Assembly (NCBI GenBank): GCA_043228905.1
Contig: JBHGNT010000005.1
Span: forward strand, 11,842,001 to 11,906,000
Reading direction: 5' to 3'
From: Azolla caroliniana
Taxonomy: Eukaryota; Polypodiophyta
DNA length: 64,000 nucleotides
In this document: in pieces, positions 1-10,049 of the stretch
How the letters are laid out: each line of letters opens with the position of its first letter
Position numbering within the stretch: the stretch's first letter is position 1
The notes under the pieces: model-generated
What the model was told of the DNA's origin: nothing
What the model saw: only the letters and a program-made list of their open reading frames with translations
Databases searched by the model: none
Translations under genes and position numbers: made by a program

Positions 1-860
1 GGAGTACTTACTGGAGGCGCATTATGTGACTCCCTTTGAAAAGGTTTTGCTACCACTGAGGCATAGGTAGGCTCGGATCTTGCCCTCGGCATCTGAAATT
101 GTCGTTCCGAACGTCGCTCGAAGAGGCGGTTGTCACATCTTACCGCTCGACTGATTGCTTCTGTTAATGATTTTGGCTCTTCAGGGAAAGTCAAGAGTAA
201 ATCCTTGACATCGTTGCGTAGACCATAGCGGAACTGCTCCATCAATGCTTGATCATCCCAGGGGATATCGGCGGCGAGTAGGCGGAAATCTGCAGCATAT
301 GCGGAGGCTGGACGGTCACCTTGGCGTAATCGCCGGATTTTGTTGATTGCAGTCCTTATGCTGTCAGTATCTCCAAAACATGCTTTAAACTCACTTATGA
401 ATTCTTCAAAATTATTTAGTACTGGAGATTCCTTTTCTAGTAGCGGAGCGAACCATGCTAATGCTGAGCCATTTAACAACGTGCCTACTAAACCCACTCA
501 TGATGCATCGGTGGGATATCGGGACGGATGCATTTGAATAACTAACCGTACCTGGTTAAGAAACCCTCTAAACTGCGATCGCGTTCCATCGAACTTCGTG
601 GGAAGGCCAATCTTGGGTTCTTTATGAATCCCTTGTGCTCCGTGCCCTTGTTGTTGCATTGCTACGATGGTTGCTTCGAGTTGTTGCACGCGTAACGCAA
701 GTTCCCCATGCTGTTGTTGCGTTTGCTGCTTTTCTAAGGAAATTTGCTGAAGATCCCCCAACAAGCGTTGATTTTCTTGTTCCAAAGCATGAAACTTCTC
801 TTTCAAGCATTGAAATTCCGAGAAAACGGATTGATACTCTTCAGCGCTAACGGTGGCCAT
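1..860 (-). pseudogene. Gag of chromovirus A1 (partial, with nonsense codon)
   Basis: Gag builds the particle that packages element RNA. It starts at an ATG whose first base is 860. It opens with a glutamine-rich coiled-coil-like segment (about residues 20-75) and then a block PKIGLPTKFDGTRSQFRGFLNQVRL-type that resembles the Gag of the vertebrate sushi/Tf1 group more than typical plant Gypsy Gag. A TGA at 498-500 interrupts the frame after the PTDAS residues; copy A3 has CGA (Arg) there. Reading continues in frame to the window edge. The same TGA occurs in copy A2. Confidence 0.85.
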
Positions 861-961
861 GGGATGAAGGAAAAGGGAAATAAGAGACTAGTAGGAAAGG
901 AGGGAGGCAGAAGGAAGAGGGAGAGAAAAGACCAGACAGGCACCCCAAAATCGGTTCAAAC

Positions 962-1094
962 TGTCAGGAACTCTATTAAGGCAGAGAAGGAATTAGTACT
1001 AAAAGAAGGATTAGTACTATTGTTGGGGAATAGTACTAAGATAGAGAAGGATTAGTACTATGAGAGGTGTCGAACTTTGAGAGAAGGAATGAGT

Positions 1095-1134
<40 letters not shown>

Positions 1135-1424
1135 TGATGCGAAAGATATATGTATTATATGAAGGAAGATATACAACAGTAGTTAGAAGGCTTAAGACTG
1201 GCGTTGAACCGATTTGGTTCGAACTAATGCCTTGCGCCTCCTTTTATAGTGTCTTCAGGAATACTCCTGAAGTTTCTAGAATGTTCCAGAGAAATCTGGA
1301 ATATACATCAATTTCCCAATAAAACCTAAATGAAAATAATATCCTTCAAATTACAATTCATAACCTAATGGTAAAGTCTCGACCCGTGTAACAAAAGGTT
1401 ATGGGTTCGAGTCTAGTTATGACA
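962..1424 (-). repeat. 5' LTR of A1 with adjacent self-priming site
   Basis: The LTR begins TGTCAT and ends CTGACA on the coding (minus) strand. It matches the LTRs at 10050-10470, 15287-15693 and 46144-46578. It holds a (GA)n tract (about 1097-1130), a minus-strand TATA box near 1238-1245, and a plus-strand tRNA-like B box GGTTCGAGTCT at 1404-1414. The sequence AAATCGGTTCAA (948-959, plus strand) just outside the LTR is the reverse complement of TTGAACCGATTT inside it (1204-1215). That is the presumed self-priming pair. Confidence 0.85.
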
Positions 1425-2075
1425 GTAGCTCATTAGCTATTCTAGTAGCTAATTAGCTATTTTAGTATCTTATTAGCTATTCTAGTAGCTAATTAGCTAT
1501 CATGGTAGCTACTAGACCAACTAATTAGCTACTACTTAGGTAACTGGCTACTCTCAATAGCTACTATCATGGTAGCTAATTAGTTGTCATGGTAGCTAAT
1601 TAGCTATTCTAGTAGTTAATTAGCTATCATGGTAGCTAATTAGCTGGTCTAGTAGCTAATTAGCTATCATGGTGGCTAATTAGCTATCCTAGTAGCTAAT
1701 TAGCTATCATGGTAGCTAATTAGCTTTCCTAGTAACTAATTAGCTATCATGGTAGCTAATTAGCTGGTCTAGTAGCTAATTAGTTGTCCTAGTAGCTAAT
1801 TAGCTGGTAATAACGAAATTAGCTATCCTAGTAGCGCTAATTAGCTGTCTTGGTAGCTAGTTAGCTATCATGGTAGCTAGCTAGCTATTTTGGTAGCTAA
1901 ATATCTGGTAGTACCTAAATTAGCTATTGAGAATAGCTAATTAGCTATCATGGTAGTAGCTATTGAGAGTAGCCAGTTACCTAAGTAGTAGTTATCCTAG
2001 TAGCTAACTGAGGTAAATGTAACTGATAAGCTAATTAGCTTTTCTGCTAACTAAGCTAATTAACTTTCCATGTAG
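1425..2075. repeat. Palindromic minisatellite built on TAGCTAATTAGCTA
   Basis: About 650 bp consists almost entirely of the perfect palindrome TAGCTAATTAGCTA and variants, spaced roughly every 20-30 bp by linkers such as TCATGG, TTCTAG and GGTCTAG. A related copy of the motif appears again at 3966-4002. No coding potential is visible. Because every unit is self-complementary the array could extrude hairpins. It could be the subterminal repeats of a DNA transposon whose coding remnant is the neighbouring ORF at 2109-2857, but no terminal inverted repeat was found. Confidence 0.8.
1529..1991. repeat. 55-bp inverted repeat inside the palindromic array
   Basis: Positions 1529-1583 and 1937-1991 are inverted copies of one another with about two mismatches, separated by 353 bp. 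The arm includes the non-minisatellite stretch CTTAGGTAACTGGCTACTC and its complement, so the match is not just due to the palindromic unit. Together they could form a long hairpin with the smaller palindromes as side stems. Confidence 0.8.
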
Positions 2076-2108
2076 AGTCAAAACAAATGTTGAGATAAAT
2101 GTAAATAC

Positions 2109-2857
2109 CTAAGGTACATCAAGAAGATGAATGGGATGCTCCTCGTATTGATTTCTTCCAACATGTTTCCTGCATAAATCCTTTTTATTGGGTGAAACCC
2201 TACTCTCATTAGTCCAAAACATTGTGATTACATCCTTGATTTCAAATGTTATGGGTGTCATTGGCTTACATCTTGTAATTAGCTTTAGTAGACTAGTTCC
2301 TTCACCCGAGGAAATCATACGGTTCATTGTATTGTACATTGTTTTTCTACTAACACCAATTACCTTAGATAGCTCACTGATGTTTATATCATCAACATCA
2401 CTATTAAGTAACATCATTAGACTAGACCTTTTTAAGACAAGATCATCTTCTGACCTACTCATGGATACGAAACTATTACGAAGATTATTTACTAAAATAG
2501 ATGATATGTTTGCATTAAGACCATCACAATCAACTAAGTCCTTTATCGATGGATCATTACATATTCCATAAAGTACTACCTTCTTTTCTTCATTGCTGAT
2601 GTGCTTGGTTTGAACATTGAAATAGTCTACAACCTTTCTCTCTATGATGGTAGTCGCATTACTTACATTCTCAGCTAAACTATCCTTACCTTTACTGAGT
2701 GTGGCTTTCGTATCCTTCAACAATTGACGATGTTTCCTTTTTTTTCTGCCCAATAGTTTCGTATGGCTTGTTGTGTCCTGATAGCATCATCCCTATCCTT
2801 ATGATCATTGAGGGGTAATTCTAAACACCCTTCTTCCCCTTCCATTTGGCTGGACAT
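2109..2857 (-). pseudogene. Uncharacterised helix-turn-helix protein, possibly transposase-derived
   Basis: I do not recognise the family. A 214-codon open frame ends at 2109. An upstream ATG (2857-2855) gives about 40 further residues in another frame, and the two join if one base is gained or lost in the run of eight A (plus-strand T at 2738-2745). The N-terminus is very basic (GRKKRKHRQ). The middle holds a helix-turn-helix-like segment (NISELSKVIGVSRKTMYN). The C-terminus has a W..ES.VSPNKKD..R pattern followed by HPIHLL, which recalls uncharacterised transposase-like proteins. The frame ends at a possible splice donor AG/GTATTT. It lies between two repeat arrays, which fits a decayed DNA transposon. 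Confidence 0.4.
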
Positions 2858-2974
2858 ATTAAAACCCTAAATTTCCAGAAAAAAAAACAAGTATTAAAGA
2901 TGGCTATGGGCAACAACAATACACAAAAATATTCCACAATACACAAGATAATCAATAGACAGAAAAGTTATTGC

Positions 2975-3660
2975 AATCCAAGACCGAACAGTAGAGGAGT
3001 TCACTCCGTTGGATCGAACAGTTGAGGAGGCAATCCAGGACCGACCAATGGCGACAACTGAGTGTACAATGTTGTCGTTGGATGAGTGAACTCCGTCAAA
3101 TCGAAATGTGGAAGCAATCCAAGACTGGACAGTAGCGGCAACTGAGTGTAGAATGATGGCAATGGAGGAGAGAACCCTGTCAGATTGAACAGTTACCAAT
3201 GATGCTTGGAACGCACAGAGACAACACCTGAGAGTAGAGTGGCACAGAGAAGAGAACCCCGTCAGATTGAACAGCTCTTTGATGATGCTTGGAATGCACA
3301 GTAGTGGCCCCTGAGTGTAGAGTGGCATAAAGAAGAGAACCCCGTCAGATTGAACAACTCTTTGATGATGCTTGGAACGCACAGTAGCAGCCCTTGAGTG
3401 TAGAGTGGCACAGAGAAGAGAACCCCGTCAGATTGAACAGCTCTTTGATGATGCTTGGAACGCACAGTAGCGGCCCCTGAGTGTAGAGTGTTACAGAGAA
3501 GAGAACCCCGTCAAATTGAGCAACTCTTTGATGATGCTTGGAACGCACAGTAGCGGCCCCTGAGTGTAGAGTGTTACAGAGAAGAGAACCCCGTCAAATT
3601 GAGCAACTCTTTGATGATGCTTGGAACGCACAGTAGCGGCCCCTGAGTGTAGAGTGGCGG
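2975..3660. repeat. 83-bp tandem repeat array
   Basis: From about 3213 to 3660 there are about five close copies of an 83-bp unit marked by TGATGATGCTTGGAACGCACAG and a GAGTGTAGAGTG block. More diverged units reach back to about 2975. Because 83 is not a multiple of three, each copy shifts frame, so the open frames in this stretch are periodic artefacts rather than proteins. Confidence 0.9.
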
Positions 3661-4024
3661 CAGGTGGACTCGATAGGGTTTAGCAATAGTGGTAGCAACT
3701 AACCCACAATACTCAACTAGAGATGGCCTACGTGATGTGGCAAAGGATCATGCATAATGGACCTAGGAATTCAATATATAATTTATGGTACACATTTATG
3801 GTGCAGATATCAATTTATGTTGCACGTTTATGTTGCACATTTATGGCACTCATTTACATATGTAATTAAAACACTCTAGTATTTTCAATGGTAGTTTTTT
3901 GCATAGTTAATTTATTAATGATGGCTTTTTACTAATATGACTATTTATCAATGATAGCTTTTTGCATAGCTAATTAGCTATGTCACGGACATAGCTAATT
4001 GTTTCCACTCTCATGCTTTCACCC
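3661..4024. other. AT-rich spacer without recognisable gene
   Basis: This AT-rich stretch has several copies of a loose TTTATGNTGCAC motif (about 3790-3850) and TAGCTAATTAGCTA at 3966-4002 that echoes the array at 1425-2075. It ends abruptly where truncated Copia LTR sequence starts. No coding region or RNA gene is seen. Confidence 0.6.
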
Positions 4025-4384
4025 AAGTATAAATATGACTTAGGGCAATCATTTTATATATGTGGTTAAGGTTGTAGTTGTAACTGTTGTGCAGTTAGAG
4101 TGACAGAGAGGGAGAGAGAGATATAGAGCGATACTCTGTTGTAACCACTGCCTGGCAAAGATACAGAGCTCGAGGTCGTTGCCTACGAGTCTCTGATTGT
4201 ACCCCTTCTCTTCATAGTGATAGTTCGAAGTCTGTGGGCTCCCCTAGTTTTTCCCTATTAGGGTTTTCCACGTAATAATATTGTGTTCACTCACTCTTTA
4301 GTTCCCATTTCTGTGTTCTCCATTCTCATCGAAGTGTTCAAGACTTGGTTGTCGCCGAGCAATATTCCGCGCTATTTCTCGACA
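4025..4384 (+). repeat. 5' LTR of Copia K1 (left-truncated)
   Basis: This stretch aligns with the last ~360 bases of the 3' LTR at 24480-24976 and ends in the same TTTCTCGACA. The first ~135 bases and any target duplication are missing, replaced by the AT-rich spacer on the left. Confidence 0.85.
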
Positions 4385-4387
4385 AAC

Positions 4388-4399
4388 TCGTATCAAAGC
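4388..4399 (+). other. Primer-binding site of K1 (initiator-Met tRNA type)
   Basis: TCGTATCAAAGC lies 3 nt after the LTR and differs at two positions from the usual plant Copia site TGGTATCAGAGC, which pairs with the 3' end of initiator methionine tRNA. Confidence 0.7.
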
Positions 4400-4413
4400 T
4401 AACAACACAGGAA

Positions 4414-5421
4414 ATGGAAGAATCGTTCGGCGCATGTTCAAGCTCACCGGCTCCAACTACTCAGTGTGGAAGTCGAAGATGAGGGACATGCTCGTGGTCA
4501 AAGATCTTTGGTTTCCGGTTTAGTTCGGGGACAAGAGACCGAACAAGATCGACACCACAGTGTGGGAGGTGATGCACATGAAGACGACGGCATACATCCG
4601 GTGCTTCATCGACATGAGTTTGTACAACAACTTCAATGAAAAGAGAAAGGCTCATGACCTTTGGGAGAAGATCGACATTATGTTTCAAAACAAAAATGTT
4701 GTTAATCGGGTTTCGGTATTCCGGAAGCTAGTAAGACTCCGGTACCAAGATGGCTCCAGTATGGCAGAGCACATAAATGCCTTCCAGGGACTAATACATC
4801 AGGAAACCTCATTGGAAGTATCCCTCGCCGATGAGGTACTTGCTCTACTTCTGCTCGCTTCCCTCCCGGATAGCTGGGAGATGTTAGTTGTCACGTTGGG
4901 CAATGTCGGGCCAGAAGGAAAACAACTATCCCTACCAAGAGTCAAGTTGATCTTGCTGGATGAGGAGGCACGTCGGAAAGACAAGGAGGTGATCTCCGAC
5001 GCCAAAACCCTCCTTACCGAATCAGAACGCGGAAGACAAAGGAATCGGAGTCCCTAGAACCGGGAAAACTTGGAGACAGGGTCAAAGTCAAGGGGGAGGC
5101 CCACTTGCTTCTATTGCGGCAAGCCGGGGCACTTCCAGAAGAACTATCGGCATTTCCGGAAAGACAAGGGAACCAACAATACCGATTCGAAGAATTCACC
5201 GGACCGAAACGGTTCGGATCAGCCAAGCTTGGACTGGAAGGGAACAATGGCGATCACGGCAAGTGAAGAGGAACTAATGCTCATCACCGAGGAGAGTGAG
5301 TTGAACCTTGTTGGCGACGAGACAACGTGGGTTGTCGATTCTGAAGCGTTGTTCCACCTTACCCCAGACCGGAAATGCTTCTCATCCTACACATCCGGTA
5401 GGTACAACTATGTGCGGATGG
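4414..5421 (+). pseudogene. K1 Gag and protease
   Basis: Copia-type Gag: FKLTGSNYSVWKSKM near the start, then a UBN2-like capsid region (LYNNFNEKRKAHDLWEKID, LPDSWEMLVVTLGN). A zinc knuckle follows at about 5113-5155, reading CFYCGKPGHFQKNY, so its last Cys is Tyr. The retropepsin motif near 5335 reads VVDSEALFHL instead of DSGAS, so the catalytic Gly is lost. Stops occur near 4521, 5055 and 5440, and parts lie in different frames. The family normally cuts itself into capsid, protease, integrase and RT; this copy cannot. Confidence 0.85.
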
Positions 5422-5528
5422 GGAATGAAGGTACATGTTGAATTGTCGGGATAGGAAACGTGTGGTTGACGACACCAACTGGATGCAAGTTGCTATTGAA
5501 GGATGTCTGACACGTTCCGGAGGTTCGA

Positions 5529-6590
5529 TTGAACCTAATATCAGCCGGTCGGCTACATGATGAAGGCTACACGGGTAGCATCCAGAACGGAGTCATGAAG
5601 TTCAGCAAGGGGAGCCTAATAGTGACTCGGGCCCGGAAAGTCAACACATTGTACCTGATGAATGCCCGGTTATGCCGGGAAGAAGAAGTGAACGTTGCTT
5701 CCGACACTATCGGTGAGTTGTGGCACAAGAGATTGTGTCACATGAGCGAGAAGGGGATGAGAAGTCTTACCGAAGATAATCTCATTCCGGTGAAGGACGT
5801 GCATCTTGAGAAGTGCACCAACTGCCTGGCCGGTAAGCAAAACCGAACCTCCTTCCGGTCAAGACCATCGATGAGACGGAATGCACCACTGGAGCTGGTG
5901 CTTACCGATGTGTGTCAAGTGGACATGAAGTCACATGTCGGATCACAATACTTTGTGATGTTCATAGACGACCACAGTCGGAAGCTGTGGGTCTCACCAT
6001 TGAAGATGAAGGATTAGGTGTTATCTATCTTCAAGCAGCTCCATGCGAGAGCGGAAAGAGAAACCGGTCGGAAGCTGAAGGCGGTTCGAGCAGATAATGG
6101 AGGAGAATACCAGGGGCACTTCGAGGAGTACTATCGGTCGAAGGGAATCCGGCTCGGGTTTACTATGCCAAACACACTGGAACTAAACGGGTTGGCCGAA
6201 AGGATGAACCGGACCATAATGGAAAGATTCTGGAGCCTTCTCACACATGCCAAGTTACCCAAGAAGTTTTGGGGCTGAGGCGCTGACGACGGTGACCTAC
6301 GTGATAAACAGATCACCCTTAGTACCCTTGGGAGGAGAGTCACCTCAGAAAGTATGGACCGGTAAAGATGTATCTTACCAGCATCTGAAGGTGTTCGGGT
6401 GTCTCGCTTACGTGCATGTGGCGAAGGACAAGAGAGTAAAGCTGGATCTGAAGTCCCAGCAATGCATATTCCTTGGATATGGCGATGATGAGTTCAGTTA
6501 TCGGGTGTGGGATTTGCTCGACAAGAAGGTGTTCAAGAGTCGGGACAAGACAGGACCATTCTCAACTGGGAGTCGGAGAAGAAGATGATC
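5529..6590 (+). pseudogene. K1 integrase
   Basis: The HHCC zinc-binding segment (LWHKRLCHM ... CTNCLAGKQ) is followed by the catalytic core with all three acidic residues visible: D in ELVLTDV, D in VRADNGGEY and E in NGLAERMNRT. A GKDVSYQHLKVFGC block and FLGYGDDEFSYRVWD follow. It is broken by a TAG at about 6015 and by frame changes near 6270 and 6540. Confidence 0.88.
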
Positions 6591-7434
6591 AACACCGGAT
6601 CATCCAATGAAAACCGGTTTGCGGACACAAGGACCTACCCGGTTGAAAACCGGATGTTGGCCGGTAATCGAATGACCCTCGACAAACCAGCCGGATACGG
6701 ACAAGAAACCGAACCAACCGAAGAAGAAGAAGAAGAAGAAGAAGAAGACACCGGAACTAGACAAGACCCCAAATCAGATTTGGATGAGGAACAAACGGAG
6801 GAACCGGCAGTCAGAAACCAGGGATGGAGATATCCTCTCTAAGAGAGAAGAGCCCCCCGGAGATTTCCGGATGCAGAGCATGTGTTGCTAACCGACGAGG
6901 GGGAGCCAGAAAGCTTCGCAAAAGCAAAGGGAGACACCCATAGCTGCAAGTGGTTGAGTACCATGCAAGATGAGATGGATTCCCTACATGAGAACCACAA
7001 ATATGAACTGACGAAGTTGCCAAAAGGGAAGAGAGCACTCCGGAACAAGTGGGTGTACAAATTGAAACCGGGAGATGCCGGAAATCCACCCAAGTATAAG
7101 GCCCGAATCGTGGTGAAGGGCTTCCAACAAAAGAAAGGAGTGGATTTCGCTAAGATCTTTGCCCCGGTAGTAAAGATGACATCCATCCGGACGTTATTGG
7201 GCATAGCAGCAAGCATGGACCTCGAGGTAGAGCAACTAGACGTCAAGACGGCATTCCTACATGGCGACCTCAAAGAAGAGATCTACATGGACCAACCAGA
7301 AGGATTTGAGAGGAAAGGGAAGGAGCACCTGGTGTGTCGGCTGAAGAAGAGCCTATACGGATTGAAGCAAGCCCCCCGACAATGGTACCGGAAGTTCGAC
7401 TACTTCATGACTGACCAAGGGTACCACAAAACGT
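6591..7434 (+). pseudogene. K1 linker and N-terminal half of reverse transcriptase
   Basis: An acidic linker with a (GAA)n run coding poly-Glu (about 6718-6750) leads into the Copia RT fingers and palm: KWVYKLKPG, KARIVVKGFQQKKGVDF, APVVKMTSIRTLL, LDVKTAFLHGDL and [17 protein letters not shown]. The frame is cut after YHKT by the Gypsy B LTR at 7435 and resumes at 23614 with CAAGCCGATCAC. Confidence 0.9.
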
Positions 7435-7657
7435 TGTCATGCCTTTCGGATCCGGATCGTTGCGTGAGTTGGGTGGGAACCACTGAGGTTTTGGACTAGG
7501 AGAAAGAAGAATACAATATAAGGCTAGTTATGAATAGGTAGAAAGAGAAGTAAGAAATAAAAACTTATGAATCCCACATGTTTAGTGTATTTAGTCAATA
7601 TTTAGATTGTAAGAAAGAGAATTTTTATGATAAACTCGTGAATCCCACGAATATATT

Positions 7658-9258
7658 GTGGTGTGCATGTGTTCTTTTGTGCCACCCTTTTAGCTCACCC
7701 TTTTTAGGATGCATGTGCTAAAAGGGTATGTGAAATCCACATAAGAGATCAAAATCAGTCTACTTGGCTTCTTACTTCTTAATCAATTTATAGTTGATAC
7801 AACGGAACCCATTTGGGTTGGCTTGGCTAAACAGGGTGTGCTAAAAGGGTGGGTCAACTTGAGCACACGCATCCTAAAAAGGGTGAGCTAAAAGGGTGGC
7901 ACAAAGGAACACATGCACACCACATTTCCCCCCTGTGAGAAATAAGAGATTGAGGGGCATGAACAAGAACAGGACATGTACATGAACAGGAACAAGAACA
8001 AGAACAAGAACAATGGCTTGTTGAAGGAGGGGGAGCATCTGATAGCAGGTTTCAAATGGAAATCCATCAATGATTCTAGTGCGAGGCGAGGGTTACACCC
8101 ATAGAGTGCTCGAAAAGGGTTGATTTATGCAGCCATCTCGTGTTTGAGGGTCTTGTTGAGGCTTTCGGTGAAGATGGCGTGGGGATGTAAACATCTATGG
8201 ACACGTAGTTGAGGTGCAACGACGTTGAGGACATCCCCGTGGAACTGTTGGCCTTGATTGTTGGACGGGGCTAATGATGGAAAACGAGCTATCAATCGGC
8301 GAATAGAGATCAATCACTCCCGTGGACTGAGGGCCACCTGGACTTTGCTGAGGTGGGGGACAGGAGGGCTATCGTGTCATCTCGGAGGGGGATCGAGGAA
8401 AGATTATATGGCGACGAAGATAAATCGCTCCTGTGGACTGAGGGCCACTTGGCCTTTGCTGAGGTGGGGGACAGGAGGGCTATCGTGTCAGAGGGGGATC
8501 GAGGAAAGATCATATGGCGGCGGCGAAGATCAATCGCTCTTGTGGACTAAGGGCCACCTGGACTTGGCTGAGGTTGGGGACAGGAGGGTTATCGTGTCAG
8601 AGGGGGATTGGGGAAAAGATCATTTGGCAAAGAAAGATCATTCACTCTTGTGGTCTAAGGGCCACCTGGACTTGGCTGAGGTGGGGGTCAGGAGGGCTAT
8701 CGTGTAGGAGGGGGATCAGAGAAACTCATGGGACAAGAAGTTAATGGGCAACCTAAGGTGAGGGGGAAGAGTTGGTGGGGCAAGACATAAAAGTGGTGTG
8801 AGAAAGTGAGAGAGTCTAAGGTGAAGGTGTAGTGGGCTTACATGCTAGAGAGGTATAGGTGGCGATCGCCAAAAAAGGACTTGGATGGAGGAAGCGGTGG
8901 ATATCGGGAGGCCTAACTAGTGAACTAAGGTGGTAATAGAAGAGATACTACTACAAGAGACTTACAAGAGTGTCGATGATGGTGGCAAGGGCGATGCTAC
9001 CTACGAAGCGGAAGAGGCGGATGCTTGGATGTGGGGGACTGGTATCCCGCTTCTCCACCAATATGTGAAATGCACATAAGAGATCAAAACTAGTCTACTT
9101 AGCTTCTTACTTCTTAATCAATTTATAGTTGATACAACGAAACCCATTTAGGTTGGCTTGGCTAAACAGGGTGTGCTAAAAGGGTGGGTCAACTTGAGAA
9201 AACGCATCCTAAAAAGGGTGAGCTAAAAGGGTGGCACAAAGGAACACATGCACACCAC
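7658..9258. mobile_element. Composite MITE-like DNA element in the B LTR
   Basis: The ends are inverted repeats of about 55 bp (GTGGTGTGCATGTGTTC at the left, its complement at 9242-9258). A complete 266-bp MITE-like unit lies at 7658-7923. Its right three-quarters is repeated at 9061-9258. Between them lie 1.1 kb of other DNA with a 109-bp tandem array. The uninterrupted site is known from the other B LTR: flanks aatatatt (7650-7657) and aatatt (9259-9264) suggest an 8-bp target duplication with a 2-bp loss. No transposase is visible, so it is non-autonomous. Confidence 0.75.
8311..8725. repeat. Tandem repeat of about 109 bp, nearly four copies
   Basis: Units marked by TGTGGACTGAGGGCCACCTGG and GGGCTATCGTGTCAGAGGGGG recur with starts spaced 108-111 bp. 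Open frames across it are by-products of the repetition. It lies inside the composite MITE-like element. Confidence 0.85.
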
Positions 9259-9584
9259 AATATTAGATTGATCAATCCTTGTAAAAATAATCAACATCAT
9301 ACATCTTTCTCTCCTCCTTATATAAGGATGGAAGAGGCTAAGCATAGCTTCATGGTTTTTTCTAAAGTGTTCATTGCACACTAAATGTGCATGAGTTGCT
9401 TTTTACACTATGCTTTAATTTCCTAAATATAGTGCTCATGCTCGCTAGATGTGCACGAGTAATTTTTTATTGGTGTACATTTTTCTTATAAATAAGGTAT
9501 TCACGCATTCTAAAAAGGCATGACTTACCTTTTAATAAAGGTCTTATACGAATTAAATCTATATTTAGAACACTTAGGATAAGT

Positions 9585-9638
9585 TGGTAGAATGGTAAGG
9601 TTGGGGTATGTCTATGTGGAGGTACAGGGTTTGAATCC
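9585..9638 (+). promoter_or_regulatory. tRNA-like A box and B box in B 3' LTR
   Basis: TGGTAGAATGG (9585-9595) fits the A-box consensus TRGYNNARNGG, and GGTTTGAATCC (9628-9638) fits the B box with one change, 43 bp apart. The copy in the 5' LTR (23238-23291) fits both consensuses exactly. They lie on the strand opposite to the coding strand. Not a functional tRNA gene: no paired acceptor stem or clear anticodon arm was found. Confidence 0.5.
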
Positions 9639-9924
9639 TGCCCTATGCATGTAACAATCTTTTCTTCTATTTATGAATTTGTCTCTTCATCCGGTGAGAG
9701 ACTCTCACCGGCCTTCTTTATCCGGCTCTTGCCGGTTCTACTTGATCCGGTTCTTACCGGGTCTCCTTACCGGGTCCTCCTTGCCGGTTCCTCCTTCATC
9801 CGGTTCTCACTGGTTCTCCTTATCAATTCCTCCTTCATCTGGGTCCTCCTTACCGGTTCCTCCTTGTCCCATCCGGAGGAACCAAAATGCAATTTTCACG
9901 TAGTGTGCGAATTACACTACGACA

Positions 9925-9946
9925 CTCGCCCCCTCCAAACCCTCAC
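9925..9946 (-). other. Polypurine tract of Gypsy B
   Basis: On the coding strand GGTTTGGAGGGGGCGAG directly precedes the 3' LTR, the usual place for the plus-strand DNA primer. Confidence 0.75.
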
Positions 9947-10010
9947 ATCCTCCGGTATGTGCCGAAGTTCCCGATGCTCATTATTCGCCTTCATCCATAG
10001 AACTCTCCGA

Positions 10011-10049
10011 TTCTCCCCTTATGTCGACTACGAGTTGAAGTCCACTTTC
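10011..10049. repeat. First 39 bp of the 309-bp duplication, left copy
   Basis: This matches 17141-17179. The remaining 270 bp of the left copy lies at 15699-15968, beyond the inserted A2 element. Confidence 0.85.

Larger units (their letters stand above)
1..1424 (-). mobile_element. Ty3/gypsy chromovirus copy A1, 5' end only
   Basis: This is the 5' end of a minus-strand LTR retrotransposon that runs off the left edge of the window. It consists of the 5' LTR (962-1424), a short leader and the start of gag (1-860). It belongs to the same family as the complete copy at 10050-15693 and the partial copy at 46144-47252: LTR ends, leader and gag are closely similar. The 5 bases outside the LTR are gtagc (1425-1429), but the matching target duplication lies off-window. 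Confidence 0.9.
7435..9924 (-). repeat. 3' LTR of Gypsy B, interrupted by a MITE-like element
   Basis: LTR sequence occupies 7435-7657 and 9259-9924 (889 bp in total) and matches the 5' LTR at 22677-23613. On the coding strand it starts TGTCGTAGTG and ends in GACA (CATGACA here). It contains CCGG-rich repeats (about 9690-9880) and a plus-strand tRNA-like segment at 9585-9638. Confidence 0.88.

Noticed and set aside
2894-3548. Several overlapping open frames with similar proteins
   Set aside because: They are the same 83-bp tandem unit read in successive frames; 83 is not divisible by three, so they are not real proteins.
3213-3660. CRISPR-like regular repeats
   Set aside because: Units are contiguous and nearly identical over their whole length with no unique spacers, and the genome is eukaryotic.
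8125-8313. Minus-strand frame with faint Gypsy integrase flavour (NNQGQQFHGD, FTESLNKTL)
   Set aside because: Only a few residues fit and no flanking integrase motifs are present; too weak to annotate.
8258-8744. Open frames over the 109-bp repeat
   Set aside because: Length is explained by tandem repetition without stops; no domain.
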